Source: Calliopsis andreniformis
Lineage: Eukaryota; Arthropoda; Insecta; Hymenoptera; Andrenidae
NCBI RefSeq assembly: GCF_051401765.1
Contig: NW_027480568.1
Span: 930,001 to 994,000 of the forward strand
Direction: 5' to 3'
Length of the DNA stretch: 64,000 nt
The notes beneath the pieces are model-generated. The model was not told the origin of the DNA and did no database searches. It was given only the letters and a program-made list of their open reading frames with translations. Positions 25,401-38,400 of the stretch are shown here, piece by piece. Position 1 is the first letter of the stretch. The number at the start of each line of letters is the position of its first letter. The position numbers and the translations under genes are program-made.

Positions 25401-28400
25401 TTGAAGATTGAGGATTGAGGATTGAGGATTGAGGATTGAGGATTGAAGATTGAGTATTGAGGATTGAAGATTGAGGATTGAGGATTGAGGATTGAGGATT
25501 GAGGATTGAGGATTGAGGATTGCGGATAGAAGATTGAGGATTGGGTATTGCGGATTGAACATTGAGGATTGAGGATTGAGGATTGAAGATTGAGGATTGA
25601 GGACTGAAGATTGAATATTGATGATTGAATATTGAGGATTGAGGATTGATGGTTGTGGATTGAGGACGAGGACTGAGGGTTGACTACTGCTGTTTGAGGT
25701 CTGAGGATTGAGGATTGAGGATTGAGAATTGAGGATTGAGGATTGAGCATTGAAGATTGAGAATTGGGTATTGAGGATTGAAGAATGAGGATTGAGGATT
25801 GAGGATTGAGTATTGAGGATTGAGGATTGAGTATTGGGGGTTGTGGATTGAGGACGAGGACTGAGGGCTGAGTATTGATGTTCGAGGTCTGAGGATTGAG
25901 GGTTGATGATTGAGAATTGAGGATTGAGGATTGAAGATTGAGGATTGGGTATTGAGGATTGAAGAATGAGGATTGAGTACTGAGTATTGAGGATTGAGGA
26001 TTGAAGATTGAGTATTGAGCATTGAATATTGACGATTGAGGATTGAGGATTGAGGATTGAGGATTGAGGATTGAGGATTGAGGATTGAAGATTGAGTATT
26101 GAGGATTGAAGATTGAGGATTGAGGATTGAGGTTTGAGGATTGAGGATTGAAGATTGAGTACTGAGGATTGAAGATTAAGATTGAGGATTGATGATTGAG
26201 GATTGAGGATTGAAGATTGAGGATTGGGGACTGAGTATTGAGGGTTGAGTGATGAGAATTGATGCTTGTGGATAGAGGTCTGAAGATTGCAGATTGAGTA
26301 TTGAGTATTGAAAACTGTGAATTGAGGATATTCTACTGAGGATTGAGGATTGACAACTGATTGTTGAGGACTTAGGGCTGAAGATTGAGGATTCAGGGTT
26401 GAGGATTCAGGATTGATGTTTGAGGACTGAGGATTGAGGATTGAGGATTGAGGATTGAGGATTGAGGATTGAAGACTGAGGATTGGGTATTGAGGATTGA
26501 ACATTGAGGATTGAGTGTTGAGGATAGAGGATTGAGGATTGAGGATTGAAGTTTGAATATTAATGACTGTATACTGAGGATTGAGGGTTGAGGGTTGTGG
26601 ATTGATGACGAGGACTGAGGGTTGAGTATTGATGTTTGAAGTCTGAGGATTCAGGATTGAAGATTGAGCATTGAGGATAGAAGATTGAGGATTGAGGATT
26701 GTCGATTAAGGATTGAGGATGAGGTCTGAGGGTTGAGGATTGAGGTTTGAGGACTGAGGACTGAGGGTTGAGAATTGAGAATTGAGGATTGAGGATTGAG
26801 GGTTGTGGATTGAAGATTGAGTATTGAGGATTGACGATTGAGGATTGAGGATTGAGTATTGACGATTGAGGATTGCAGACTGAGTATTGAGGATTGACGA
26901 TGGGAGGATTGAGGATTGCGGATAGAAGATTGATAATTGGGGACTGAGGATTCAAGATTGAGGATCGAAGATTGAGAATTGAGGATTGAAGATTGATAAT
27001 TGAGGATTCAGGATTGAAGATGGAGTATTGAGGATAGAAGATTGAGGATTGAGGATTGTCGATTAAGGATTGAGGATGAGGGCTGAGGGTTGAGGATTGA
27101 GGTTTGAGGACTGAGGACTGAGGATTGAGGATTGAGAATTGAGGATTGAGGATTGAGGATTGAAGATTGAGGATTGGGTATTGAGGATTGAAGAATGAGG
27201 ATTGAGGATTGAGGATTGAGGATTGAGGATTGAAGATTGAGTATTGAGCATTGAAGCCTGACGATTTTAGGATTGAGGATTGAGGATTGAGGACTGAGGA
27301 TGGAGGATTGAAGATTGAGAATTGAGGATTGAAGATTGAGGATCGAGGACTGAGGATTGAGGATTGAGGATTGAGGATTGAAGAATGAGGATTGAGGATT
27401 GAGGATTGAGGATTGAGGATTGAAGACTGAGTATTGAGTATTGAAGATTGAGGATTGAGGAGTGAGTATTGAAGATTGAGGATTTGGGACTGAGGATTGA
27501 AGATTGGGGTTTGAGGATTGAGGATTGAGGATTGAGGAGGGAGGATTGAAGATTGAGGATTGGGTATTGTGGATTGAAGAATGAGTATTGAGGATTGAGG
27601 ATTGAGGATTGAGGATTGAAGATTGAGTATTGAGGATTGAAGATTGACGATTGAGGATTGAGGATTGAGGATTGAGGATTGAGGATTGAGGATTGAGGAT
27701 TGAAGGTTGAGTATTGAGGATTGAAGATTGAGGATTGTGAATTGAGGATTCACGATTGAGGATTGAAGGTTGAGGATTGAGGATTGAGGATTGAGGATTG
27801 AGGATTGAGGATTGAGCATTGAAGATTGAGGATTCGGTATTGAGGATTGAAGAATGAGGATTGAGTATTGAGTATTGAGGATTGAGGATTGAAGATTGAG
27901 TATTGAGGATTGAAGGTTGACGATTGAGGATTGAGGATTGAGGATTGAGGATTGAGGATTGAGGATTGAGGATTGAGGATTGAGGATAGAAGGTTGAGCA
28001 TTGGGGATTGAAGATTGAGGATTGACGATGGGAGGATTGAGGATTGCGGATAGAAGATTGAGAATTGGGGACTGAGGATTCAAGATTGAGGATCGAAGAT
28101 TGAGAATTGAGGATTGAAGATTGATAATTGAGGATTCAGGATTAAAGATTGAGTATTGAGGATAGAAGATTGAGGATTGAGGATTGTCAATTAAGGATTG
28201 TGGATGAGGGCTGAGGGTTGAGGATTGAGGTTTGAGGACTGAGGACTGAGGATTGAGGATTGAGAATTGAGGATTGAGGATTGAGGATTGAGGATTGAGG
28301 ATTGAGGATTGAGGATAGAAGGTTGAGCATTGGGGATTGAAGATTGAGGTTTGAGGATTGAGGATTGAGGATTGAGGATTGAAGATTGAGTAATGAGTAT

Positions 28401-31400
28401 TGAAGATTAAGATTGAGGATTGAGGTTTGAGGATTGAGGATTGAGGATTGAGGATTGAAGATTGAGTATTGAGGATTGAAGGTTGAGGATTGAGGATTGA
28501 GGATTCAGCATTGAGGATTGAAGATTGAGTACTGAGGATTGAATATCAAGGTTGAGGAGTGAGGATTGAGGGTTGAGGATTGAGGATTGAGGATTGATGA
28601 TTGAAGATTGAGGATTGCGTATTGAGGATAGAACATTGAGGATTGAGTATTGAGTATTGAGGATTGAGGATTGAGGATTGAGGATTGAAGATTGAATATT
28701 GATGATTGAAGGTTGAGGATCGAGGATTGAGGGTTGTTGGTTGAGTACGAGGACTGAGGGTTGAGTATTGATGGTTGAGGTCTGAGGATTGAGGATTGAG
28801 GATTGAGGATTGATGATTGAGGATTCAGGATTGAGGATTGAAGATTGAGGATTGGGTATTGAGGATTGAAGAATGAGGATTGAGGATTGAGGGTTGAGGA
28901 TTGAGGATTGAGGATTGAGTATTGAGGATTGAAGACTGAGTGTTGAGTGTTGAGTGATGAGAATTGATGTTTGTGGATAGAGATTTGAAGATTGCAGATT
29001 GAGTATTGGGTATTGAAAACTGTGAATTGATGATACTCTCTTGAGGATTGAGGATTGACAACTGATTGTTGAGGACTGAGGGCTGAAGGTTGAGGATTCA
29101 GGATTGAGGATTCAGGATTGTGGATTGAGGATTGAGGATTGAGAATTGAAGATTGAGGATTAAGTATTGGGGGTTGTGGATTGAGGACGAGGACTGAGGG
29201 TTGAGTATTGATGTTTGAGGTCTGAGGATTGAGGGTTGAGGATTGAGAATTGAGGATTGAGGATTGAAGATTGAGGATTGGGTACTGAGGATTGAAGAAT
29301 GAGGATTGAGTATTGAGTATTGAGGATTGAGGATTGAGGATTGAGGATTGAAGATTGAGGATTAGGTATTGAGGATCGAAGAATGAGGATTGAGTATTGA
29401 GTATTGAGGATTGAGGATTGAGGATTGAAGATTGAGGATTAGGTATTGAGGATTGAAGAATGAGGATTGAGTATTGAGTATTGAGGATTGAGGATTGAAG
29501 ATTGAGTATTGAGGATTGAAGATTGACGATTGAGGATTGAGGATTGAGGATTGAGGATTGAAGATTGACGATTGAGGATTGAGGATTGAGGATTGATGAT
29601 TGAGGATTGAGGATTGAGGATTGAAGATTGAGTATTGGGTATTGAAGATTGAGGATTGAGGATTGAGGATTGTGGATTGAGGATTGAAGATTGAGTACTA
29701 AGGATTGAAGATTAAGATTGAGGATTGAGGATTGAGGATTGAGGATTGAGGATTGAGTATTGAAGACTGTGAATTGATGATATTCTCTTGAGGATTGAGG
29801 ATTGACAACTGATTGTTGAGGACTGAGGGCTGAAGGTTGAGGATTCAGGATTGAGGATTCAGGACTGTGGATTGAGGATTGAGGATTGAGAATTGAAGAT
29901 TGAGGATTGAGTATTGGGGGTTGTGGATTGAGGACGAGGACTGAGGGTTGAGTATTGATGTTTGAGGTCTGAGGATTGAGGGTTGAGGATTGAGAATTGA
30001 GGATTGAGGATTGAAGATTGAGGATTGGGTACTGAGGATTGAAGAATGAGGATTGAGTATTGAGTATTGAGGATTGAGGATTGAGGATTGAGGATTGAAG
30101 ATTGAGGATTAGGTATTGAGGATTGGAGAATGAGGATTGAGTATTGAGTATTGAGGATTGAGGATTGAAGATTGAGTATTGAGGATTGAAGATTGACGAT
30201 TGAGGATTGAGGATTTAGGATTGAGGATTGAGGATTGAGGATTGAGGATTGAAGATTGAGTATTGGGTATTGAAGATTGAGGATTGACGATTGAGGATTG
30301 TGGATTGAGGATTGAAGATTGAGTACTGAGGATTGAAGATTCAGATTGAGGATTGAGGATTGAGGATTGAGGATTGAGGATTGAGGATTGAAGATTGAGT
30401 ATTGAGGATTGAAGATTGAGGATTGAGGATTGAGGATTGAGGATTGAGGATTGAGGATTGAGGATTGCGGATAGAAGATTGAGGATTGGGTATTGCGGAT
30501 TGAACATTGAGGATTGAGGATTGAGGATTGAGGATTGAGGACTGAAGATTGAATATTGATGATTGAATATTGAGGATTGAGGATTGATGGTTGTGGATTG
30601 AGGACGAGGACTGAGGGTTGACTACTGCTGTTTGAGGTCTGAGGACTGAGGATTGAGGATTGAGAATTGAGGATTGAGGATTGAGCATTGAAGATTGAGA
30701 ATTGGGTATTGAGGATTGAAGAATGAGGATTGAGGATTGAGGATTGAGGATTGAGTATTGAGGATTGAGTATTGGGGGTTGTGGATTGAGGACGAGGACT
30801 GAGGGTTGAGTATTGATGTTCGAGGTCTGAGGATTGAGGGTTGAGGATTGAGAATTGAGGATTGAGGATTGAAGATTGAGGATTGGGTATTGAGGATTGA
30901 AGAATGAGGATTGAGTACTGAGTACTGAGTATTGAGGATTGAGGATTGAAGATTGAGTATTGAGCATTGAATATTGACGATTGAGGATTGAGGATTGAGG
31001 ATTGAGGATTGAGGATTGAGGATTGAGGATTGAAGATTGAGTATTGAGGATTGAAGATTGAGGATTGAGGATTGAGGTTTGAGGATTGAGGATTGAAGAT
31101 TGAGTACTGAGGATTGAAGATTAAGATTGAGGATTGATGATTGAGGATTGAGGATTGAAGATTGAGGATTGGGGACTGAGTATTGAGGGTTGAGTGATGA
31201 GAATTGATGCTTGTGGATAGAGGTCTGAAGATTGCAGATTGAGTATTGAGTATTGAAAACTGTGAATTGAGGATATTCTACTGAGGATTGAGGATTGACA
31301 ACTGATTGTTGAGGACTTAGGGCTGAAGATTGAGGATTCAGGGTTGAGGATTCAGGATTGATGTTTGAGGACTGAGGATTGAGGATTGAGGATTGAGGAT

Positions 31401-32450
31401 TGAGGATTGAGGATTGGGTGTTGAAGATTGAAGAATGAGGATTGAGGATTGAGGATTGAGGATTGAGGATTGAGGATTGAGGATTGAGGATTGAGGATAG
31501 AAGGTTGAGCATTGGGGATTGAAGATTGAGGTTTGAGGATTGAGGATTGAGGATTGAGGATTGAAGATTGAGTAATGAGGATTGAAGATTAAGATTGAGG
31601 ATTGAGGTTTGAGGATTGAGGATTGAGGATTGAGGATTGAAGATTGAGTATTGAGGATTGAAGGTTGAGGATTGAGGATTGAGGATTCAGCATTGAGGAT
31701 TGAAGATTGAGTACTGAGGATTGAAGATCAAGGTTGAGGATTGAGGATTGAGGGTTGAGGATTGAGGATTGAGGATTGAGGATTGAAGATTGAGGATTGC
31801 GTATTGAGGATAGAACATTGAGGATTGAGTATTGAGTATTGAGGATTGAGGATTGAGGATTGAAGATTGAATATTGATGATTGAAGGTTGAGGATCGAGG
31901 ATTGAGGGTTGTTGGTTGAGTACGAGGACTGAGGGTTGAGAATTGATGGTTGAGGTCTGAGGATTGAGGATTGAGGATTGAGGATTGAGGATTGAGGATT
32001 GAGGATTGAGGATTGAGGATAGAAGATTGAGTATTGGGTATTGCGGATTGATCATTGAGGATTGAGGATTGAGGATTGAGGATTGAGGACTGAAGATTGA
32101 ATATTGATGATTGAATATTGAGGATTGAGGATTGATGATTGTGGATTGAGGACGAGGACTGAGGGTTGAGTATTGCTGTTTGAGGTCTGAGGATTGAGGA
32201 TTGAGGATTGAGAATTGAGGATTGAGGATTGAGGATTGAAGATTGAGAATTGGGTATTCAGGATTGAAGAATGAGGATTGAGGATTGAGGATTGAGTATT
32301 GAGGATTGAAGACTGAGTGTTGAGGGTTGAGTGATGAGAATTGATGTTTGTGGATAGAGATTTGAAGATTGCAGATTGAGTATTGAGTATTGAAAACTGT
32401 GAATTGATGATATTCTCTTGAGGATTGAGGATTGACAACTGATTGTTGAG
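22474..32450 (-). repeat. Right-arm higher-order unit, copy R1 (~9.98 kb)
   Basis: R1 aligns to R2 at an offset of 9977 at its left end, falling to 9852 (23558/33410), then 9950 (24759/34709), 9957 (26315/36272) and 10013 (29020/39033). The steps fit gain or loss of whole heptads plus single-base register breaks. Shared diagnostic variants include GGACTGAGGTTTGAG near 22590 and 32571. A right-arm-private module around 26552-26576 (TTAATGACTGTATAC) and another at 27251-27271 (ACGATTTTAGG) are carried here. The landmark at 29767 is truncated. Confidence 0.85.
24690..24835 (-). repeat. Landmark module, representative right-arm copy
   Basis: This is the reverse complement of the left-arm landmark: GAGTGATGAGAATTGATG, then TGTGGATAGAG, TTGCAGATTGAG, AACTGTGAATTG and GACAACTGATTGTTGAGG. 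It shares its atypical heptads with the left arm, which shows the two arms are one family rather than two unrelated satellites. Confidence 0.85.
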
Positions 32451-35400
32451 GACTGAGGGCTGAAGGTTGAGGATTCAGGATTGAGGATTCAGGATTGTGG
32501 ATTGAGGATTGAGGATTGAGAATTGAAGATTGAGGATTGAGTATTGGGGGTTGTGGATTGAGGACGAGGACTGAGGTTTGAGTATTGATGTTTGAGGTCT
32601 GAGGATTGAGGGTTGAGGATTGAGAATTGAGGATTGAGGATTGAAGATTGAGGACTGGGTACTGAGGATTGAAGAATGAGGATTGAGTATTGAGTATTGA
32701 GGATTGAGGGTTGAGGATTGAGGATTGAAGATTGAGGATTAGGTATTGAGGATTGAAGAATGAGGATTGAGTATTGAGTATTGAGGATTGAGGACTGAAG
32801 ATTGAGTATTGAGGATTGAAGATTGACGATTGAGGATTGAGGATTGAGGATTGAGGATTGAGGATTGAGGATTGAGGATTGAGGATTGAGAATTGAGGAT
32901 TGAAGATTGAGTATTGAGGATTGAAGATTGAGGATTGAGGATTGAGGATTGAGGATTGAGGATTGAAGATTGAAGATTGAGGATTGAGGATTGAGGATTG
33001 AGGATTGAGGATTGAGGATTGAGGATTGCGGATAGAAGATTGAGGATTGGGTATTGCGGATTGAACATTGAGGATTGAGGATTGAGGATTGAGGATTGAG
33101 GACTGAAGATTGAATAGTGATGATTGAATATTGAGGATTGAGGATTGATGGTTGTGGATTGAGGACGAGGACTGCGGGTTGACTACTGCTGTTTGAGGTC
33201 TGAGGATTGAGGATTGAGGATTGAGAATTGAGGATTGAGGATTGAGGATTGAAGATTGAGAATTGGGTATTGAGGATTGAAGAATGAGGATTGAGGATTG
33301 AGGATTGAGGATTGAGGATTGAAGACTGAGTGCTGAGGTTTGAGTGATGAGAATTGATGTTTGTGGATAGAGATTTGAAGATTGCAGATTGAGTATTGAG
33401 TATTGAAGACTGTGAATTGATGATATTCTCTTGAGGATTGGGGATTGACAACTGATTGTTGAGGACTGAGGGCTGAAGGTTGAGGATTCAGGATTGAGGA
33501 TTCAGGACTGTGGATTGAGGATTGAGGATTGAGAATTGATGATTGAGGATTGAGTATTGGGGGTTGTGGATTCAGGACGAGGACTGAGGGTTGAGTATTG
33601 ATGTTTGAGGTCTGAGGATTGAGGGTTGAGTATTGAGAATTGAGGATTGAGGATTGAAGATTGAGGATTGGGTATTGAGGATTGAAGAATGAGGATTGAG
33701 TACTGAGTATTGAGGATTGAGGATTGAAGATTGAGTATTGAGCATTGAATATTGACGATTGAGGATTGAGGATTGAGGATTGAGGATTGAGGATTGAGGA
33801 TTGAGGATTGAAGATTGAGTATTGAGGATTGAAGATTGAGGATTGAGGATAGAGGTTTGAGGATTGAGGATTGAAGATTGAGTACTGAGGATTGAAGATT
33901 AAGATTGAGGATTGATGATTGAGGATTGAGGATTGAAGGTTGAGGATTGGGGACTGAGTATTGAGGGTTGAGTGATGAGAATTGATGCTTGTGGATAGAG
34001 GTCTGAAGATTGCAGATTGAGTATTGAGTATTGGAAACTGTGAATTGAGGATATTCTACTGAGGATTGAGGATTGACAACTGATTGTTGAGGACTTAGGG
34101 CTGAAGATTGAGGATTCAGGGTTGAGGATTCAATATTGATGTTTGAGGACTGAGGATTGAGGATTGAGGATTGAGAATTGAGGATTGAGGATTGGGTGTT
34201 GAAGATTGAAGAATGAGGATTGAGGATTGAGGATTGAGGATTGAGGATTGAGGATTGAAGATTGAGTATTGAGGATTGAATATTGAGGATTGAGGATTGA
34301 GGATTGAGCATTGAGGATTGAGGATTGCGGATAGAAGATTGAGGATTGGGTATTGCGGATTGAACATTGAGGATTGAGGATTGAGGATTGAGGATTGAGG
34401 ACTGAAGATTGAATAATGATGATTGAATATTGAGGATTGAGGATTGATGGTTGTGGATTGAGGACGAGGACTGAGGGTTGAGTATTGCTGTTTGAGGTCT
34501 GAGGATTGAGGATTGAGGAGTGAGAATTGAGGATTGAGGATTGAGTATTGAAGATTGAGAATTGGGAATTCAGGATTGAAGAATGAGGATTGAGGATTGA
34601 GGATTGAGTATTGAGGATTGAAGACTGAGTGTTGAGGGTTGAGTGATGAGAATTGATGTTTGTGGATAGAGATTTGAAGATTGCAGATTGAGTATTGAGT
34701 ATTGAAAACTGTGAATTGATGATATTCTCTTGAGGATTGAGGATTGACAACTTATTGTTGAGGACTGAGGGCTGAAGGTTGAGGATTCAGGATTGAGGAT
34801 TCAGGATTGTGGATTGAGGATTGAGGATTGAGAATTGAAGATTGAGGATTGAGTATTGGGGGTTGTGGATTGAGGACGAGGACTGAGGGTTGAGTATTGA
34901 TGTTTGAGGTCTGAGAATTGAGGGTTGAGGATTGAGAATTGAGGATTGAGGATTGAAGATTGAGGATTGGGTACTGAGGATTGAAGAATGAGGATTGAGT
35001 ATTGAGTATTGAGGATTGAGGATTGAGGATTGAGGATTGAAGATTGAGGATTAGGTATTGAGGATTGAAGAATGAGGATTGAGTATTGAGTATTGAGGAT
35101 TGAGGATTGAAGATTGAGTATTGAGGATTGAAGATTGACGATTGAGGATTGAGGATTGAGGATTGAGGATTGAGGATTGAGGATTGAGGATTGAAGATTG
35201 AGTATTGGGTATTGAAGATTGAGGATTGACGATTGAGGATTGTGGATTGAGGATTGAAGATTGAGTACTGAGGATTGAAGATTAAGATTGAGGATTGAGG
35301 ATTGAGGATTGAGGATTGAGGATTGAGGATTGAAGATTGAGTATTGAGGATTGAAGATTGAGGATTGAGGATTGAGGATTGAGGATTGAGGATTGAAGAT

Positions 35401-38400
35401 TGAGTATTGAGGATTGAAGATTGAGGATTGAGGATTGAGGATTGAGGATTGAGGATTGAGGATTGAGGATTGAGGATTGCGGATAGAAGATTGAGGATTG
35501 GGTATTGCGGATTGAACATTGAGGATTGAGGATTGAGGATTGAGGATTGAGGATTGAGGACTGAAGATTGAATATTGATGATTGAATATTGAGGATTGAG
35601 GATTGATGGTTGTGGATTGAGGACGAGGACTGAGGGTTGACTACTGCTGTTTGAGGTCTGAGGATTGAGGATTGAGGATTGAGAATTGAGGATTGAGGAT
35701 TGAGCATTGAAGATTGAGAATTGGGTATTGAGGATTGAAGAATGAGGATTGAGGATTGAGGATTGAGTATTGAGGATTGAGGATTGAGTATTGGGGGTTG
35801 TGGATTGAGGACGAGGACTGAGGGCTGAGTATTGATGTTCGAGGTCTGAGGATTGAGGGTTGATGATTGAGAATTGAGGATTGAGGATTGAAGATTGAGG
35901 ATTGGGTATTGAGGATTGAAGAATGAGGATTGAGTACTGAGTATTGAGGATTGAGGATTGAAGATTGAGTATTGAGCATTGAATATTGACGATTGAGGAT
36001 TGAGGATTGAGGATTGAGGATTGAGGATTGAGGATTGAGGATTGAAGATTGAGTATTGAGGATTGAAGATTGAGGATTGAGGATTGAGGTTTGAGGATTG
36101 AGGATTGAAGATTGAGTACTGAGGATTGAAGATTAAGGTTGAGGATTGATGATTGAGGATTGAGGATTGAAGATTGAGGATTGGGGACTGAGTATTGAGG
36201 GTTGAGTGATGAGAATTGATGCTTGTGGATAGAGGTCTGAAGATTGCAGATTGAGTATTGAGTATTGAAAACTGTGAATTGAGGATATTCTACTGAGGAT
36301 TGAGGATTGACAACTGATTGTTGAGGACTTAGGGCTGAAGATTGAGGATTCAGGGTTGAGGATTCAGGATTGATGTTTGAGGACTGAGGATTGAGGATTG
36401 AGGATTGAGGATTGAGGATTGAGGATTGAAGACTGAGGATTGGGTATTGAGGATTGAACATTGAGGATTGAGTGTTGAGGATAGAGGATTGAGGATTGAG
36501 GATTGAAGTTTGAATATTAATGACTGTATACTGAGGATTGAGGGTTGAGGGTTGTGGATTGATGACGAGGACTGAGGGTTGAGTATTGATGTTTGAAGTC
36601 TGAGGATTCAGGATTGAAGATTGAGCATTGAGGATAGAAGATTGAGGATTGAGGATTGTCGATTAAGGATTGAGGATGAGGTCTGAGGGTTGAGGATTGA
36701 GGTTTGAGGACTGAGGACTGAGGGTTGAGAATTGAGAATTGAGGATTGAGGATTGAGGGTTGTGGATTGAAGATTGAGTATTGAGGATTGACGATTGAGG
36801 ATTGAGGATTGAGTATTGACGATTGAGGATTGCAGACTGAGTATTGAGGATTGACGATGGGAGGATTGAGGATTGCGGATAGAAGATTGATAATTGGGGA
36901 CTGAGGATTCAAGATTGAGGATCGAAGATTGAGAATTGAGGATTGAAGATTGATAATTGAGGATTCAGGATTGAAGATGGAGTATTGAGGATAGAAGATT
37001 GAGGATTGAGGATTGTCGATTAAGGATTGAGGATGAGGGCTGAGGGTTGAGGATTGAGGTTTGAGGACTGAGGACTGAGGATTGAGGATTGAGAATTGAG
37101 GATTGAGGATTGAGGATTGAAGATTGAGGATTGGGTATTGAGGATTGAAGAATGAGGATTGAGGATTGAGGATTGAGGATTGAGGATTGAAGATTGAGTA
37201 TTGAGCATTGAAGCCTGACGATTTTAGGATTGAGGATTGAGGATTGAGGACTGAGGATGGAGGATTGAAGATTGAGAATTGAGGATTGAAGATTGAGGAT
37301 CGAGGACTGAGGATTGAGGATTGAGGATTGAGGATTGAAGAATGAGGATTGAGGATTGAGGATTGAGGATTGAGGATTGAAGACTGAGTATTGAGTATTG
37401 AAGATTGAGGATTGAGGAGTGAGTATTGAAGATTGAGGATTTGGGACTGAGGATTGAAGATTGGGGTTTGAGGATTGAGGATTGAGGATTGAGGAGGGAG
37501 GATTGAAGATTGAGGATTGGGTATTGTGGATTGAAGAATGAGTATTGAGGATTGAGGATTGAGGATTGAGGATTGAAGATTGAGTATTGAGGATTGAAGA
37601 TTGACGATTGAGGATTGAGGATTGAGGATTGAGGATTGAGGATTGAGGATTGAGGATTGAAGGTTGAGTATTGAGGATTGAAGATTGAGGATTGTGAATT
37701 GAGGATTCACGATTGAGGATTGAAGGTTGAGGATTGAGGATTGAGGATTGAGGATTGAGCATTGAAGATTGAGGATTCGGTATTGAGGATTGAAGAATGA
37801 GGATTGAGTATTGAGTATTGAGGATTGAGGATTGAAGATTGAGTATTGAGGATTGAAGGTTGACGATTGAGGATTGAGGATTGAGGATTGAGGATTGAGG
37901 ATTGAGGATTGAGGATTGAGGATTGAGGATAGAAGGTTGAGCATTGGGGATTGAAGATTGAGGATTGACGATGGGAGGATTGAGGATTGCGGATAGAAGA
38001 TTGAGAATTGGGGACTGAGGATTCAAGATTGAGGATCGAAGATTGAGAATTGAGGATTGAAGATTGATAATTGAGGATTCAGGATTAAAGATTGAGTATT
38101 GAGGATAGAAGATTGAGGATTGAGGATTGTCAATTAAGGATTGTGGATGAGGGCTGAGGGTTGAGGATTGAGGTTTGAGGACTGAGGACTGAGGATTGAG
38201 GATTGAGAATTGAGGATTGAGGATTGAGGATTGAAGATTGAGGATTGAAGATTGAGTATTGAGGATTGAAGATTGACGATTGAGGATTGAGGATTGAGGA
38301 TTGAGGATTGAGGATTGAGGATTGAGGATAGAAGGTTGAGCATTGGGGATTGAAGATTGAGGTTTGAGGATTGAGGATTGAGGATTGAGGATTGAAGATT

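Noticed and set aside
22474..32450. Fold-back artefact in which the right arm is simply the left arm read backwards
   Set aside because: The arms have different higher-order units, different private modules and different landmark densities, and there is no mirror symmetry about 22473. A mis-join of two real arrays remains possible and is listed as a check.
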